Shown here one piece after another: positions 35,101 to 40,979 of a DNA stretch of 64,000 bases. Source of the stretch: a virus; the IMG/VR virus record IMGVR_UViG_3300047564_004450, positions 1 through 64,000 of that record; one strand, written 5' to 3'. The translations under genes and the position numbers were made by a program. The number at the start of each line of letters is the position of its first letter. Position 1 is the first letter of the stretch. Below the pieces are notes generated by a model, which saw only the letters and a program-made list of their open reading frames with translations, had not been told where the DNA came from and ran no database searches.

Positions 35101-35706
35101 GAAAATAGTGGATATAGTGTTTATCCACCAAATACTACAATTCCTGTTCTTGTTGGAAATGTGGCATATTTACCAACAGGAACACTTGCTGGAGTATATG
35201 ATAATGAAGGCAATGAACTTCAATCATTAACTGGATTTGGACAAGAAACGGGGATAACAATCCAAAACAATGGACTGATAACTACACCAAATACAAATAT
35301 AGTTGATTTAAGTAATCAAATCACTAATCCATCTTCTAGTGATGGATCTTATCCTGTCGTTTTGATATTAAATGATGTTTTAATAGCAAATCCTGGAATT
35401 AATTATTCAGCAAATGATAAAATTGAATTGCAACCAAATTCTGGTTCTATATTAGAACCGAAATATGATAAGTTTGGAAGACTTGAATCGGTAAATATTG
35501 TAAATCCAGGAATAGGATTTACAAGTGTACCTAAAATCTTTATTAGATCCAATACTGGAATTAATGCAGTTATTAAGCCAATATTTGGAGTTAAGAGAAT
35601 TGGTAATGATCTAAATGAATTAACTGACGAAAGAATTGGAACAGATCCCAATGTGTCTTTGATCCAAATTATAGATTGTGTAGGAAAAATTTCTAGGAGA
35701 CCTTAA
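32167..35706 (+). CDS. 5: Baseplate hub gp5-like protein: OB domain with long repeat tail
   Basis: A 1179-residue protein. Residues ~15-180 match the gp5/VgrG OB-fold domain that plugs the hub (MWFGQIVDE, YRYKVRIFGRD, AEVSLPVTAGSGHGG, GNYVFGFY). No lysozyme domain follows, unlike T4 gp5. Residues ~215-400 are hydrophobic helices (GLLGKAMDTAQCLIESFMG and onward). Then come Gly-rich GGxGGTPxxVGG repeats (~585-680), MORN-like strands (YTGEFNGRGTYENGSF) and DGGTGYTSSP-type beta modules to the end. The spike that T4 gp5 has at its C-terminus is the separate next gene, which overlaps by one base. Confidence 0.78.
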   Translation: MSGQGTLFNSDSSGVNLTYMWFGQIVDESTWVENLAREDGKHSLRSRDDFQGYGYRYKVRIFGRDLEDKEKGTPDEELYMAEVSLPVTAGSGHGGSVQTPNLRQGNYVFGFYKDGVEATEPIIFGLLPNHAQTRLFGGDPDKGFFSRTGFVGRNGSDDVATKNLLGEGPDAGVPFSESAGGNYVLDVRDIDILKEQRTHYLPKTYACDAKSGGALSAIQKVIKDVQALINKIKAAADTFAGAVSDVINGINSLIEDVALLVTDLMKGIIDKMRGFAENILNKTLILIQANLPPNLTPAANEGAQVVVDILACVFNKIIKGLLGAVFKLLNGLLGKAMDTAQCLIESFMGSLLGGILGPIANALSQIGDVLGSILGGLSGIMSGIFNALSSILGIIAFLTCDEDADCSAGDGWSFWYGDSSSNISIPNLSNIIQLNAFSGGVTGGVSACLANSKKPKKAKPPKVKFIGGGGIGAIGNPIISPQGEILGVDIIDGGTGYTSSPTVVLSDDGPGSGTVLYARLENDNTFFGGTGGETSRNPDSANTQTEPTVRDVPLKINSKSTLPTFTVNPISPPSGATPLGTGEPLTYSNVPVNVGGNGGTPITVGGSGGNPLTYNQRPVTDGGTGFSLFVGGDGTPVITNAGPLVLGGTGGTPVNVGGNGGSQLQGLTNNQNIIASVDIPLFEGVENIVILQGPYTGEFNGRGTYENGSFKGNGTLNGKTNLGQDFSLGGSFSGFDTLLVGSGQGSFKGTGQVINSRFVGEGIFTADVKNISNLLNNSPNSEDQFGKNITTLPNGTKIESNPDGTGSITTPNGNITAVSFVKIGATSGSPVTVNGVPVILNGELATVGGNGGTILRVDLQCTGNLATSGGYPVQVAGINVCSGNSGIPLVAGANSLNSPAVANGVPLNSNAGVIRSAEDLGSSAGGVSVPGTFSGPDGSPIQEVVVIDPGVGYLPAPDGSIYADGVKFSNPEDTIIFDENSGYSVYPPNTTIPVLVGNVAYLPTGTLAGVYDNEGNELQSLTGFGQETGITIQNNGLITTPNTNIVDLSNQITNPSSSDGSYPVVLILNDVLIANPGINYSANDKIELQPNSGSILEPKYDKFGRLESVNIVNPGIGFTSVPKIFIRSNTGINAVIKPIFGVKRIGNDLNELTDERIGTDPNVSLIQIIDCVGKISRRP

Positions 35707-36383
35707 TGACAAAAAAAATTAATGAGCAAAAGAAAACATCTCAAAGTGGAGCTAAAACAAATCAGAATCATTTAGTATATGGAAATAAAAATGGTCAAAT
35801 AGAATTTGGACATCTCCATTTGGCAAGTGGAAGTAAAGTTGATGCTGACGTAACTTCTGGGGTGATGCTTCAAGCACATGACTCTAGGCATTATATGACA
35901 ATGGATAATGACGGGGCAAGGCCAGGATGGACATCAAATCGTTCTCCTGGTCCATATCAAATTTGGTGTGCTTCAGATCATGCTGGAAAAATTGGTGCAA
36001 GTGCTGTAGGTGGGGATTGGCCTGGAGTTGGATTTTTCTTACTGGCAGAAAATGGAGATATAATTATTCGTGCTCCTAAGGGCAGAATTCGTATGTCTGC
36101 AATGGACATAGATATAAGAGCAGAAGGACCAGATCTGACAAGAGGAACAATAAATCTTGATTCAAATGAATCGGTAAATATTAAAACTGGAAACTTTGAT
36201 GTTAAGGCTCAAAAGGGAATAACAATATTTTGCCCCAAATCTATTAATATAGCATCAAATACTTCATTAAATTTTATTGGAAATTTCGTATCTGGATTAA
36301 CAGCTGGATGTCAATTTAAACCTGATAAATTGAATCCAGTTACAACTTTAACAATGTTACTTAAGCAAAATTATTTTGGTTAA
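35706..36383 (+). CDS. Central spike protein (gp5 C-terminal beta-helix)
   Basis: A 225-residue protein whose second half is an array of short beta strands (NGDIIIRAPKGRIRMSAMDI, then NESVNIKTGNFDVKAQKG and SINIASNTSLNFIGNF), the pattern of the triple-stranded beta-helix of gp5/VgrG spikes. The front half (RHYMTMDNDGARPGW) resembles the linking domain. Start overlaps the OB-fold gene stop (TAATG). It most likely forms the trimeric needle under the baseplate. No PAAR tip domain seen here. Confidence 0.78.
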   Translation: MTKKINEQKKTSQSGAKTNQNHLVYGNKNGQIEFGHLHLASGSKVDADVTSGVMLQAHDSRHYMTMDNDGARPGWTSNRSPGPYQIWCASDHAGKIGASAVGGDWPGVGFFLLAENGDIIIRAPKGRIRMSAMDIDIRAEGPDLTRGTINLDSNESVNIKTGNFDVKAQKGITIFCPKSINIASNTSLNFIGNFVSGLTAGCQFKPDKLNPVTTLTMLLKQNYFG

Positions 36384-36386
36384 TTT

Positions 36387-37205
36387 ATGGCATACGCAGT
36401 AGACGATATTACAGCATCCCATCAATTGAATGTGGGAGCTGGATATCCCCCAGCTTTATTGTTGGGACCAGCAAGAATTAGAGGTTCTAGTTTTATTGAG
36501 GGTCCGTCTGTATTTGGAAATCCTTTTATTTGGCCAAATGTTTGGGCAACTGTAATGATTGGTCCAAATACAAATTTAGATTCTCCACCTACTTTTGCCC
36601 CAGGTGCTTTATGTTGGGGTGGACCAGCATTGAATAATCCATATTCTTTAGCAACTATTGGAAATTCTGGTTTTTTTGGCAACGTTGATGTAGCTGGAAA
36701 TGTTTGTGCTGGATTTAATATAGTAGCACAGGGAGAAGTTGTTTCTAGGTGCGGTGCTCACATTCTATCGTTGAAAAAGAATTTTGATATTAAACATCCA
36801 ACAAAAAATGGATGGAGATTGAGACATACTTGCCCAGAAGGTCCAAGTAATGATGTTTATATTAGAGGAAAAGTTGCAAGTAAAGATTACATTGAATTAC
36901 CAGAATATTGGAGGGGGTTAGTTGATCACACAACAATCACTGTAAATTTGACTCCAATCGGTGCCCATCAAGATGTAATCGTAAAAAGAATCGATGAGAA
37001 TAAAGTGTATCTTCAATCAAAAGGAGGTATGCCAATCAATTGCTTCTATCACATTTATGGTGAAAGAAAAGATGGTGATAAATTAATCCCCGAATATAAA
37101 GGATTTAATCCCCAAGATTATCCAGGAGACAATACAGAATATTCTATTGTTGGATGGAATTACGACCAACGTGAAGATCAAACAACTAATCTTAAGAGGG
37201 CATAA
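36387..37205 (+). CDS. Virion protein sharing a C-terminal domain with its neighbour
   Basis: A 272-residue protein. Residues ~1-120 are a Gly/Pro/Ala-rich N-terminal domain. The rest is a module common in cyanophage fibres: KNFDIKHPTKNGWRLRH, then DVYIRGKV, LPEYWRGLVD, VNLTPIGAHQDV and INCFYHIYGERKD. The next gene carries the same module. Likely a spike-tip or short-fibre protein attached to the baseplate; no enzyme motif. Confidence 0.7.
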   Translation: MAYAVDDITASHQLNVGAGYPPALLLGPARIRGSSFIEGPSVFGNPFIWPNVWATVMIGPNTNLDSPPTFAPGALCWGGPALNNPYSLATIGNSGFFGNVDVAGNVCAGFNIVAQGEVVSRCGAHILSLKKNFDIKHPTKNGWRLRHTCPEGPSNDVYIRGKVASKDYIELPEYWRGLVDHTTITVNLTPIGAHQDVIVKRIDENKVYLQSKGGMPINCFYHIYGERKDGDKLIPEYKGFNPQDYPGDNTEYSIVGWNYDQREDQTTNLKRA

Positions 37206-37207
37206 TT

Positions 37208-37870
37208 ATGGCTGGAACAAATATGACTCCAAGAACGGTTGCAAAACCGAACTGCAGACCAAAACAAATATGGGCAATACCATATGGAAGTTTTATAAGA
37301 CCTCTACTTCCATATACGGGGGATGACAATAGAAGTTTTGATGTTTTCAATGGGTGCCAATTATATTATCATGATAGAGTTTTCGTTAATGATTTGAGAT
37401 GGACTGATGGATGTGGTGGGACATTATCATCAAGATCTTGCGTTTGGAATGCTAAAAAAAGTTTTGATATTCCCCATCCAACAAGAGATGGGCATAGATT
37501 AAGGCATGTATGTTTAGAAGGTCCAGATGCTGATGTTTATATTAAAGGAAAATTGGCAGAAGGAAATGTTATTAAACTTCCCGACTATTGGCCAAAATTA
37601 GTTAATTTAGATACTATAAATGTTACTTTAACACCGATTGGTGTATATCAAGAATTATTTGTTGAAGCAGTCCAATGGGGAACAAGAGTAATTGTTAAAA
37701 ATAATTTGGGCGGACCAATAAATTGTTACTATCAAATTATGGCAGAACGAATTGATGTTGAGAAAAATATTTCAGAATATGAGGGGTTGACGCCAATGGC
37801 ATATCCAGGAGATAATAGTGGTAGTACTATTAATGAAGGTCTGATATTTGATGGAGAATACAATTCATGA
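37208..37870 (+). CDS. Virion protein, paralogue of the preceding one
   Basis: A 220-residue protein with the same C-terminal module (KSFDIPHPTRDGHRLRH, DVYIKGKL, LPDYWPKLVN, VTLTPIGVYQELFV, INCYYQIMAERID) but an unrelated Cys-containing N-terminal part. The pair looks like a duplication in which the N-terminal domain diverged or was swapped. The end overlaps the next gene by 20 bp. Confidence 0.7.
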   Translation: MAGTNMTPRTVAKPNCRPKQIWAIPYGSFIRPLLPYTGDDNRSFDVFNGCQLYYHDRVFVNDLRWTDGCGGTLSSRSCVWNAKKSFDIPHPTRDGHRLRHVCLEGPDADVYIKGKLAEGNVIKLPDYWPKLVNLDTINVTLTPIGVYQELFVEAVQWGTRVIVKNNLGGPINCYYQIMAERIDVEKNISEYEGLTPMAYPGDNSGSTINEGLIFDGEYNS

Positions 37871-38534
37871 GGTATGTCCTCTAATTGTTTATCAAGGTAC
37901 AATTAGAACACACAAAGAATTTAAAGAAAAATATCTTGATGAACTTCGTGATTATTGGTTTAATGGATATGTACATGAAAGTCCAGAATGCTCTGGTAAA
38001 ATTTTTGCACATTTGAATGAAAACTATTCCGATTTTTTTTCCGAATTGAAAAGGAATGTTGATGGTTATTTTGATACACTCTCAGTTGATCATTCAAAAT
38101 TATCTTACCATGTAGTCAAAACTTGGGTAGGTTATCATGGAGATAATGAAACTCCATCAGTATCCCCACATACGCATAACGAATCGAATTTAAGTTTTGT
38201 TTATTATCTCAAAACAGATCCAACTTCAGATAAATTTTGCGTTTCTGTTCAGGGAGATAATAAAAATGAATGCATACGTGGACTTTTTGAAACTGCAGAA
38301 AAGCATAATTTAATTAAGCAATATAATAGATACAATTGTAGTGTCTATACGATTACTCCTGTTGAAGGAACTGTTGTAATTTTTCCAAGCAATATTGGAC
38401 ACTTCACTCAACAATATATTGATAGAGCAGATGAACGAATTGTTGTTGCTGGAGATATTAGAATAACTTTATCTGAAGATTCTTTCTATCATCATCAAGG
38501 ATCTACTCACCCGTCTCAGTGGCTTTCATTATAA
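37851..38534 (+). CDS. Putative 2OG-Fe(II) oxygenase
   Basis: A 227-residue protein with the pattern of phage 2-oxoglutarate/iron oxygenases: PHTHNESNLSFVYYLKTD (iron-binding His and an acidic residue) and VIFPSNIGHFTQQY with a later Arg (second His and 2OG contact). Such enzymes are frequent in cyanophages; substrates are mostly unknown. I use ATG 37851 rather than a TTG one codon earlier. Downstream of two fibre genes it may hydroxylate a virion protein. The 3' end overlaps a convergent gene by 32 bp. Confidence 0.75.
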   Translation: MENTIHEVCPLIVYQGTIRTHKEFKEKYLDELRDYWFNGYVHESPECSGKIFAHLNENYSDFFSELKRNVDGYFDTLSVDHSKLSYHVVKTWVGYHGDNETPSVSPHTHNESNLSFVYYLKTDPTSDKFCVSVQGDNKNECIRGLFETAEKHNLIKQYNRYNCSVYTITPVEGTVVIFPSNIGHFTQQYIDRADERIVVAGDIRITLSEDSFYHHQGSTHPSQWLSL

Positions 38535-39339
38535 AATCAAGTTCTTCCTGAGTAATTTGCCCATGTTCAAACCATCCCAATGGATTGTCCATTTGAGTCA
38601 TAAATTGCATCTCTCTTAATTGGGTTGACCATTCGGTATCTTTATATCTCCATTCTATTTCGGGATCCATGCAAATATTATCCAAACCAATATATTTTTT
38701 GACATAATCCATTAGGGTCATTTCTCTTACCGAAATATCAGTCAACCCCTTTGAATGCATTTCTTGTAACTTTTCGTAAGTTGCAAGATATTTTTGCATA
38801 TATTTTGAATTTCCATATGCGAAATCTGGATATAATCCTTCATTTATTGTACATGGACCTGGATCTACGCATAAATCTGGTATTACTAAGTTTTCGTTTC
38901 TATACAATTTTATATTTCTAACATATACATCTGGCCTAGCTCTAATAATAATATCATAATCTTCCAAATTTATTAATTCAAGGGAGAGATATACTGTATG
39001 CCAACTTAAAATATTTCTTTCTGCCCACTCTCTAGGAATTCTTTCAATGGAAATGGTGTTAAACTTAAAATCTAACTGATAATTATCATCTCTAAAAATA
39101 TATTTTTTTGGTTTATAATATTCCAAGATTTTTGCTATATTAAAATATTCCAAATCATCCTTTCGATCATCAATAATATGACCTTCTTCAGTGTCATATT
39201 CTCTTATACTATCCAAATTATGATTAAATGATGAGATATATACATCGGGATTGTATCTATCAAGTATTTCCTGTTTAATAGTTGGGAAAAAATCTTCCCA
39301 GTCTCTCATATGTCCAGTAAGGATCAACGCAACTTTCAT
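38503..39339 (-). CDS. Glycosyltransferase-like protein
   Basis: A 278-residue protein starting at MKVALILTGHMRDW (I discard 22 upstream residues that have no support). It has the layout of a family of GT-A-like proteins: LILTGHMRDWEDFF front, NPDVYISSFNHN, and YDIIIRARPDVYV, where the R-x-D pair is the likely nucleotide-sugar/metal site. Lone minus-strand gene between the hub operon and the tRNA region; it overlaps the convergent oxygenase gene by 32 bp. Substrate unknown. Confidence 0.7.
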   Translation of the reverse strand: MKVALILTGHMRDWEDFFPTIKQEILDRYNPDVYISSFNHNLDSIREYDTEEGHIIDDRKDDLEYFNIAKILEYYKPKKYIFRDDNYQLDFKFNTISIERIPREWAERNILSWHTVYLSLELINLEDYDIIIRARPDVYVRNIKLYRNENLVIPDLCVDPGPCTINEGLYPDFAYGNSKYMQKYLATYEKLQEMHSKGLTDISVREMTLMDYVKKYIGLDNICMDPEIEWRYKDTEWSTQLREMQFMTQMDNPLGWFEHGQITQEELDFIMKATETGE

Positions 39340-39344
39340 GGGGC

Positions 39345-39373
39345 TTGACGACGGGCAAGGGGTGTAGTACAAT
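39345..39373 (+). promoter_or_regulatory. Sigma-70-like promoter
   Basis: TTGACG (39345-39350), 17 bp, TACAAT (39368-39373). Faces away from the glycosyltransferase-like gene and would start about 25 bases before the next gene. Confidence 0.65.
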
Positions 39374-39404
39374 ATGTAGGTACTCAACTGACGGACCCCC
39401 CTCA

Positions 39405-39569
39405 ATGCAAGTGGATAGAGAAGTCAGCAATGATCTTGTCGCAATGCAAGAAGACGTAGCAGCACACTTCACACAGGAAAATTTCCCTCTAAGTGGTGAA
39501 GCATACTGGACTATGGTAGAATGCATTGCACATGCAAAGCTGAAACAAATTCAAGGTTTTATTGACTGA
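39405..39569 (+). CDS. Hypothetical acidic protein, 54 aa
   Basis: First gene after the promoter at 39345; I start it at ATG 39405, since upstream in-frame codons lie in the promoter. The product begins MQVDREVSNDLVAMQEDV and is helical and acidic. It is followed immediately by the next start codon. Function unknown. Confidence 0.6.
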   Translation: MQVDREVSNDLVAMQEDVAAHFTQENFPLSGEAYWTMVECIAHAKLKQIQGFID

Positions 39570-39761
39570 ATGAATTACAAAGAACTTAAAGAAATCCCAA
39601 CAAAGACAACTCCAGAAAATGTAAGAGAAGCAAACGAAGCATTATTCAATTGCAAAATGACTCTTCCTGCTGCAGCAAAACATTGCGGTATGACTCAAAA
39701 AGAAATGAAATTAACTTTCTTTGAATACTTGAAGTATAATCCTCCCACTTACTCAAGTTGA
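39570..39761 (+). CDS. Small helix-turn-helix-like protein, 63 aa
   Basis: Starts at the base after the previous stop codon, so it is co-translated. The second half (KMTLPAAAKHCGMTQKEMKL) has the look of a helix-turn-helix, with the AAAKHCGMT turn; the N-terminus is EIPTKTTPENVREANEALF. It may be a small DNA-binding regulator; such short HTH proteins recur in cyanophages. Not proven. Confidence 0.6.
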   Translation: MNYKELKEIPTKTTPENVREANEALFNCKMTLPAAAKHCGMTQKEMKLTFFEYLKYNPPTYSS

Positions 39762-39766
39762 ATTTA

Positions 39767-39787
39767 AATACTCGGTTTCCGAGTATT
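39767..39787 (+). terminator. Hairpin between the HTH gene and the tRNA cluster
   Basis: A perfect 9-bp stem AATACTCGG / CCGAGTATT with loop TTT, three bases before the first tRNA. The T-run after it is poor, so it may act as a weak terminator or as a tRNA processing signal. Confidence 0.5.
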
Positions 39788-39790
39788 CTT

Positions 39791-39866
39791 GCTCCTTTAG
39801 CTATCTGGTGAAAGCACCCGACTCATAATCGGTATCAGGTGGGTTCGATCCCCTCAAGGAGCACCA
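39791..39866 (+). tRNA. tRNA-Met (CAT anticodon)
   Basis: Acceptor stem GCTCCTT / AAGGAGC, anticodon loop CTCATAA (CAT), GGTTCGATC T-loop and an encoded CCA end. The first base pair is intact, so it is not an initiator type. A CAT anticodon could also be an isoleucine tRNA that needs lysidine; sequence alone does not decide. Confidence 0.85.
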
Positions 39867-39947
39867 GCCCCTGTGGTGAAACGGTAAACACAGTTGACTC
39901 AAAATCAACCGCCTACGGGTTTGTCAGTTCAAATCTGACTAGGGGCA
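39867..39947 (+). tRNA. tRNA-Leu (CAA)
   Basis: Begins on the base after the CCA of tRNA-Met. Acceptor GCCCCTG / TAGGGGC, anticodon stem GTTGA/TCAAC with loop CTCAAAA (CAA), long variable arm as in leucine tRNAs, discriminator A, no encoded CCA. Confidence 0.9.
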
Positions 39948-39948
39948 C

Positions 39949-39977
39949 TTGACAATCAAAGCAAGACCTGCTATGAT
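39949..39977 (+). promoter_or_regulatory. Strong promoter with inverted repeat, before tRNA-Ile
   Basis: Consensus TTGACA (39949-39954), 17 bp, TATGAT (39972-39977). TGACAATC (39950-39957) and GATTGTCA (39975-39982) are exact reverse complements, so the two promoter boxes sit in a dyad that could bind a repressor. Confidence 0.65.
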
Positions 39978-39994
39978 TGTCATATACGAGAAAT

Positions 39995-40066
39995 GCTTCT
40001 GTCGCCTATAGGTTAAGGCCCTCTGCTTATAACGGAGTGAACGGGGTTCAAGTCCCTGCAGAAGCA
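39995..40066 (+). tRNA. tRNA-Ile (TAT)
   Basis: Acceptor GCTTCTG / CAGAAGC, D-stem GCC/GGC, anticodon stem CTCTG/CGGAG with loop CTTATAA (anticodon TAT), T-stem CGGGG/CCCTG, discriminator A, no encoded CCA. It reads AUA directly, which bacteria normally do with a lysidine-modified CAU tRNA. Confidence 0.85.
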
Positions 40067-40070
40067 CCTC

Positions 40071-40153
40071 GGGACGGTGGTGGAATCGGTAGACACACCA
40101 GACTTAAAATCTGTCGGGCATTGCCTGTGGGGGTTCAAGTCCCCCTCGTCCTA
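40071..40153 (+). tRNA. tRNA-Leu (TAA)
   Basis: Acceptor GGGACGG / TCGTCCT, anticodon loop CTTAAAA (TAA) on stem CAGA/TCTG, long variable arm (GGGCATTGCC hairpin), T-loop GTTCAAGTC, discriminator A, no CCA encoded. Confidence 0.9.
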
Positions 40154-40154
40154 C

Positions 40155-40162
40155 TATAAATA
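40155..40162 (+). promoter_or_regulatory. Late promoter after the tRNA-Leu gene
   Basis: TATAAATA, the exact T4 late consensus, begins two bases after tRNA-Leu and lies 25 bases before the gene at 40187. Confidence 0.7.
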
Positions 40163-40186
40163 CTTAAAATAAGATCCAAGAATCTT

Positions 40187-40471
40187 ATGATATACCGAGT
40201 AAGTACTTGTTTTTGCTGGTATGATCCACAAGAACCTGGATCAAAAAAATACGTTGTTAAAATGTATTTTATTGAAAACTATCCTTATACATTCGATGAT
40301 ATTCCAGAAATCTCTCTTTGGGATCCAACTTTAGAGATGGAAGCTAATAAATATAAAGTATTCACACCACATGATCTTTATATGTCTTCTTCATATTTAA
40401 TAGCAGAAGAAGCACACCCATGTTTATTTCCAATTGAAGTTGATTACCCAGACCTCGTTCCAAAAGATTGA
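40187..40471 (+). CDS. Hypothetical protein, 94 aa
   Basis: A protein rich in Tyr, Pro and acidic residues (MIYRVSTCFCWYDPQEPGSK; later DIPEISLWDPTLEMEANKY). A perfect late box and a small hairpin (AAGAT/ATCTT) precede it, so it is probably a late gene set among the tRNAs. No Shine-Dalgarno or family recognised. Confidence 0.65.
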   Translation: MIYRVSTCFCWYDPQEPGSKKYVVKMYFIENYPYTFDDIPEISLWDPTLEMEANKYKVFTPHDLYMSSSYLIAEEAHPCLFPIEVDYPDLVPKD

Positions 40472-40475
40472 GGAC

Positions 40476-40504
40476 TTGACAAAAAACCACAAGTGTCTTA
40501 TAGT
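40476..40504 (+). promoter_or_regulatory. Strong sigma-70-like promoter for the second tRNA pair
   Basis: Consensus TTGACA (40476-40481), 17 bp, TATAGT (40499-40504). The nearest product is tRNA-Thr, 78 bases past the expected start. Confidence 0.7.
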
Positions 40505-40510
40505 ATACAA

Positions 40511-40588
40511 GTAACTGAGAAATCGGTTGCAATCTCCTAAGACAAAGGGGGAGTACAAAAGGTCCAGTTTATACGGACGCCCCCAATT
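40511..40588 (+). ncRNA. Structured leader before tRNA-Thr
   Basis: No gene fits here. The sequence can fold: GAGA (40517) with TCTC (40533), and a long hairpin GGGGG (40547-40551) with CCCCC (40580-40584) enclosing GTCC (40562-40565) and GGAC (40575-40578). It may be a processing leader for the tRNAs or an independent small RNA. Confidence 0.35.
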
Positions 40589-40663
40589 GCCTCTTTAGCT
40601 CAGTGGTAGAGCAACGGTTTTGTAAACCGTTGGTCATCGGTTCAAATCCGATAGGGGGCTCCA
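40589..40663 (+). tRNA. tRNA-Thr (TGT)
   Basis: Acceptor GCCTCTT / AGGGGGC (two G-T pairs), D-arm AGCTCAGTGGTAGAGC, anticodon stem ACGGT/ACCGT with loop TTTGTAA (TGT), T-loop GTTCAAATC, discriminator T and an encoded CCA. Confidence 0.93.
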
Positions 40664-40740
<77 letters not shown>

Positions 40741-40757
40741 ATAAAATCTATCATCAA

Positions 40758-40916
40758 ATGAAAATTAATCTCTGGCACTGTAAAGATATGAACTTGTGGA
40801 GATGGTCTCTTGTTGATGATAGAAGACCAATCTGTAAACAAGAAACTGGGCAAAGAGAAGATCTTAGATTAGCAATGCAAGACATTGCTGACACCGTAGA
40901 GTATTTAATAAAATAA
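40758..40916 (+). CDS. Hypothetical protein, 52 aa
   Basis: I start this at ATG 40758; the open frame upstream runs through tRNA-Pro and is not coding. The peptide begins MKINLWHCKDMNLWRWSLVD and ends in a helical REDLRLAMQDIADTVEYLIK. It has no clear ribosome binding site. Function unknown. Confidence 0.55.
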   Translation: MKINLWHCKDMNLWRWSLVDDRRPICKQETGQREDLRLAMQDIADTVEYLIK

Positions 40917-40932
40917 AAAATAAATTTCTATT

Positions 40933-40966
40933 TTGTTTTCGACTAAATAATCAGTAACGAAAACAA
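40933..40966 (+). promoter_or_regulatory. Late promoter inside a 9-bp inverted repeat
   Basis: CTAAATA (40943-40949), a common cyanophage late box, lies between TTGTTTTCG (40933-40941) and its exact reverse complement CGAAAACAA (40958-40966). It would drive the block of very large virion genes. Confidence 0.6.
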
Positions 40967-40979
40967 GTACGTTAATAAA

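Noticed and set aside
39340-39405. Upstream extension of the glycosyltransferase-like gene by 22 residues
   Set aside because: The extension runs through the opposite-strand promoter at 39345-39373; the family start MKVALILTG fits position 39339.
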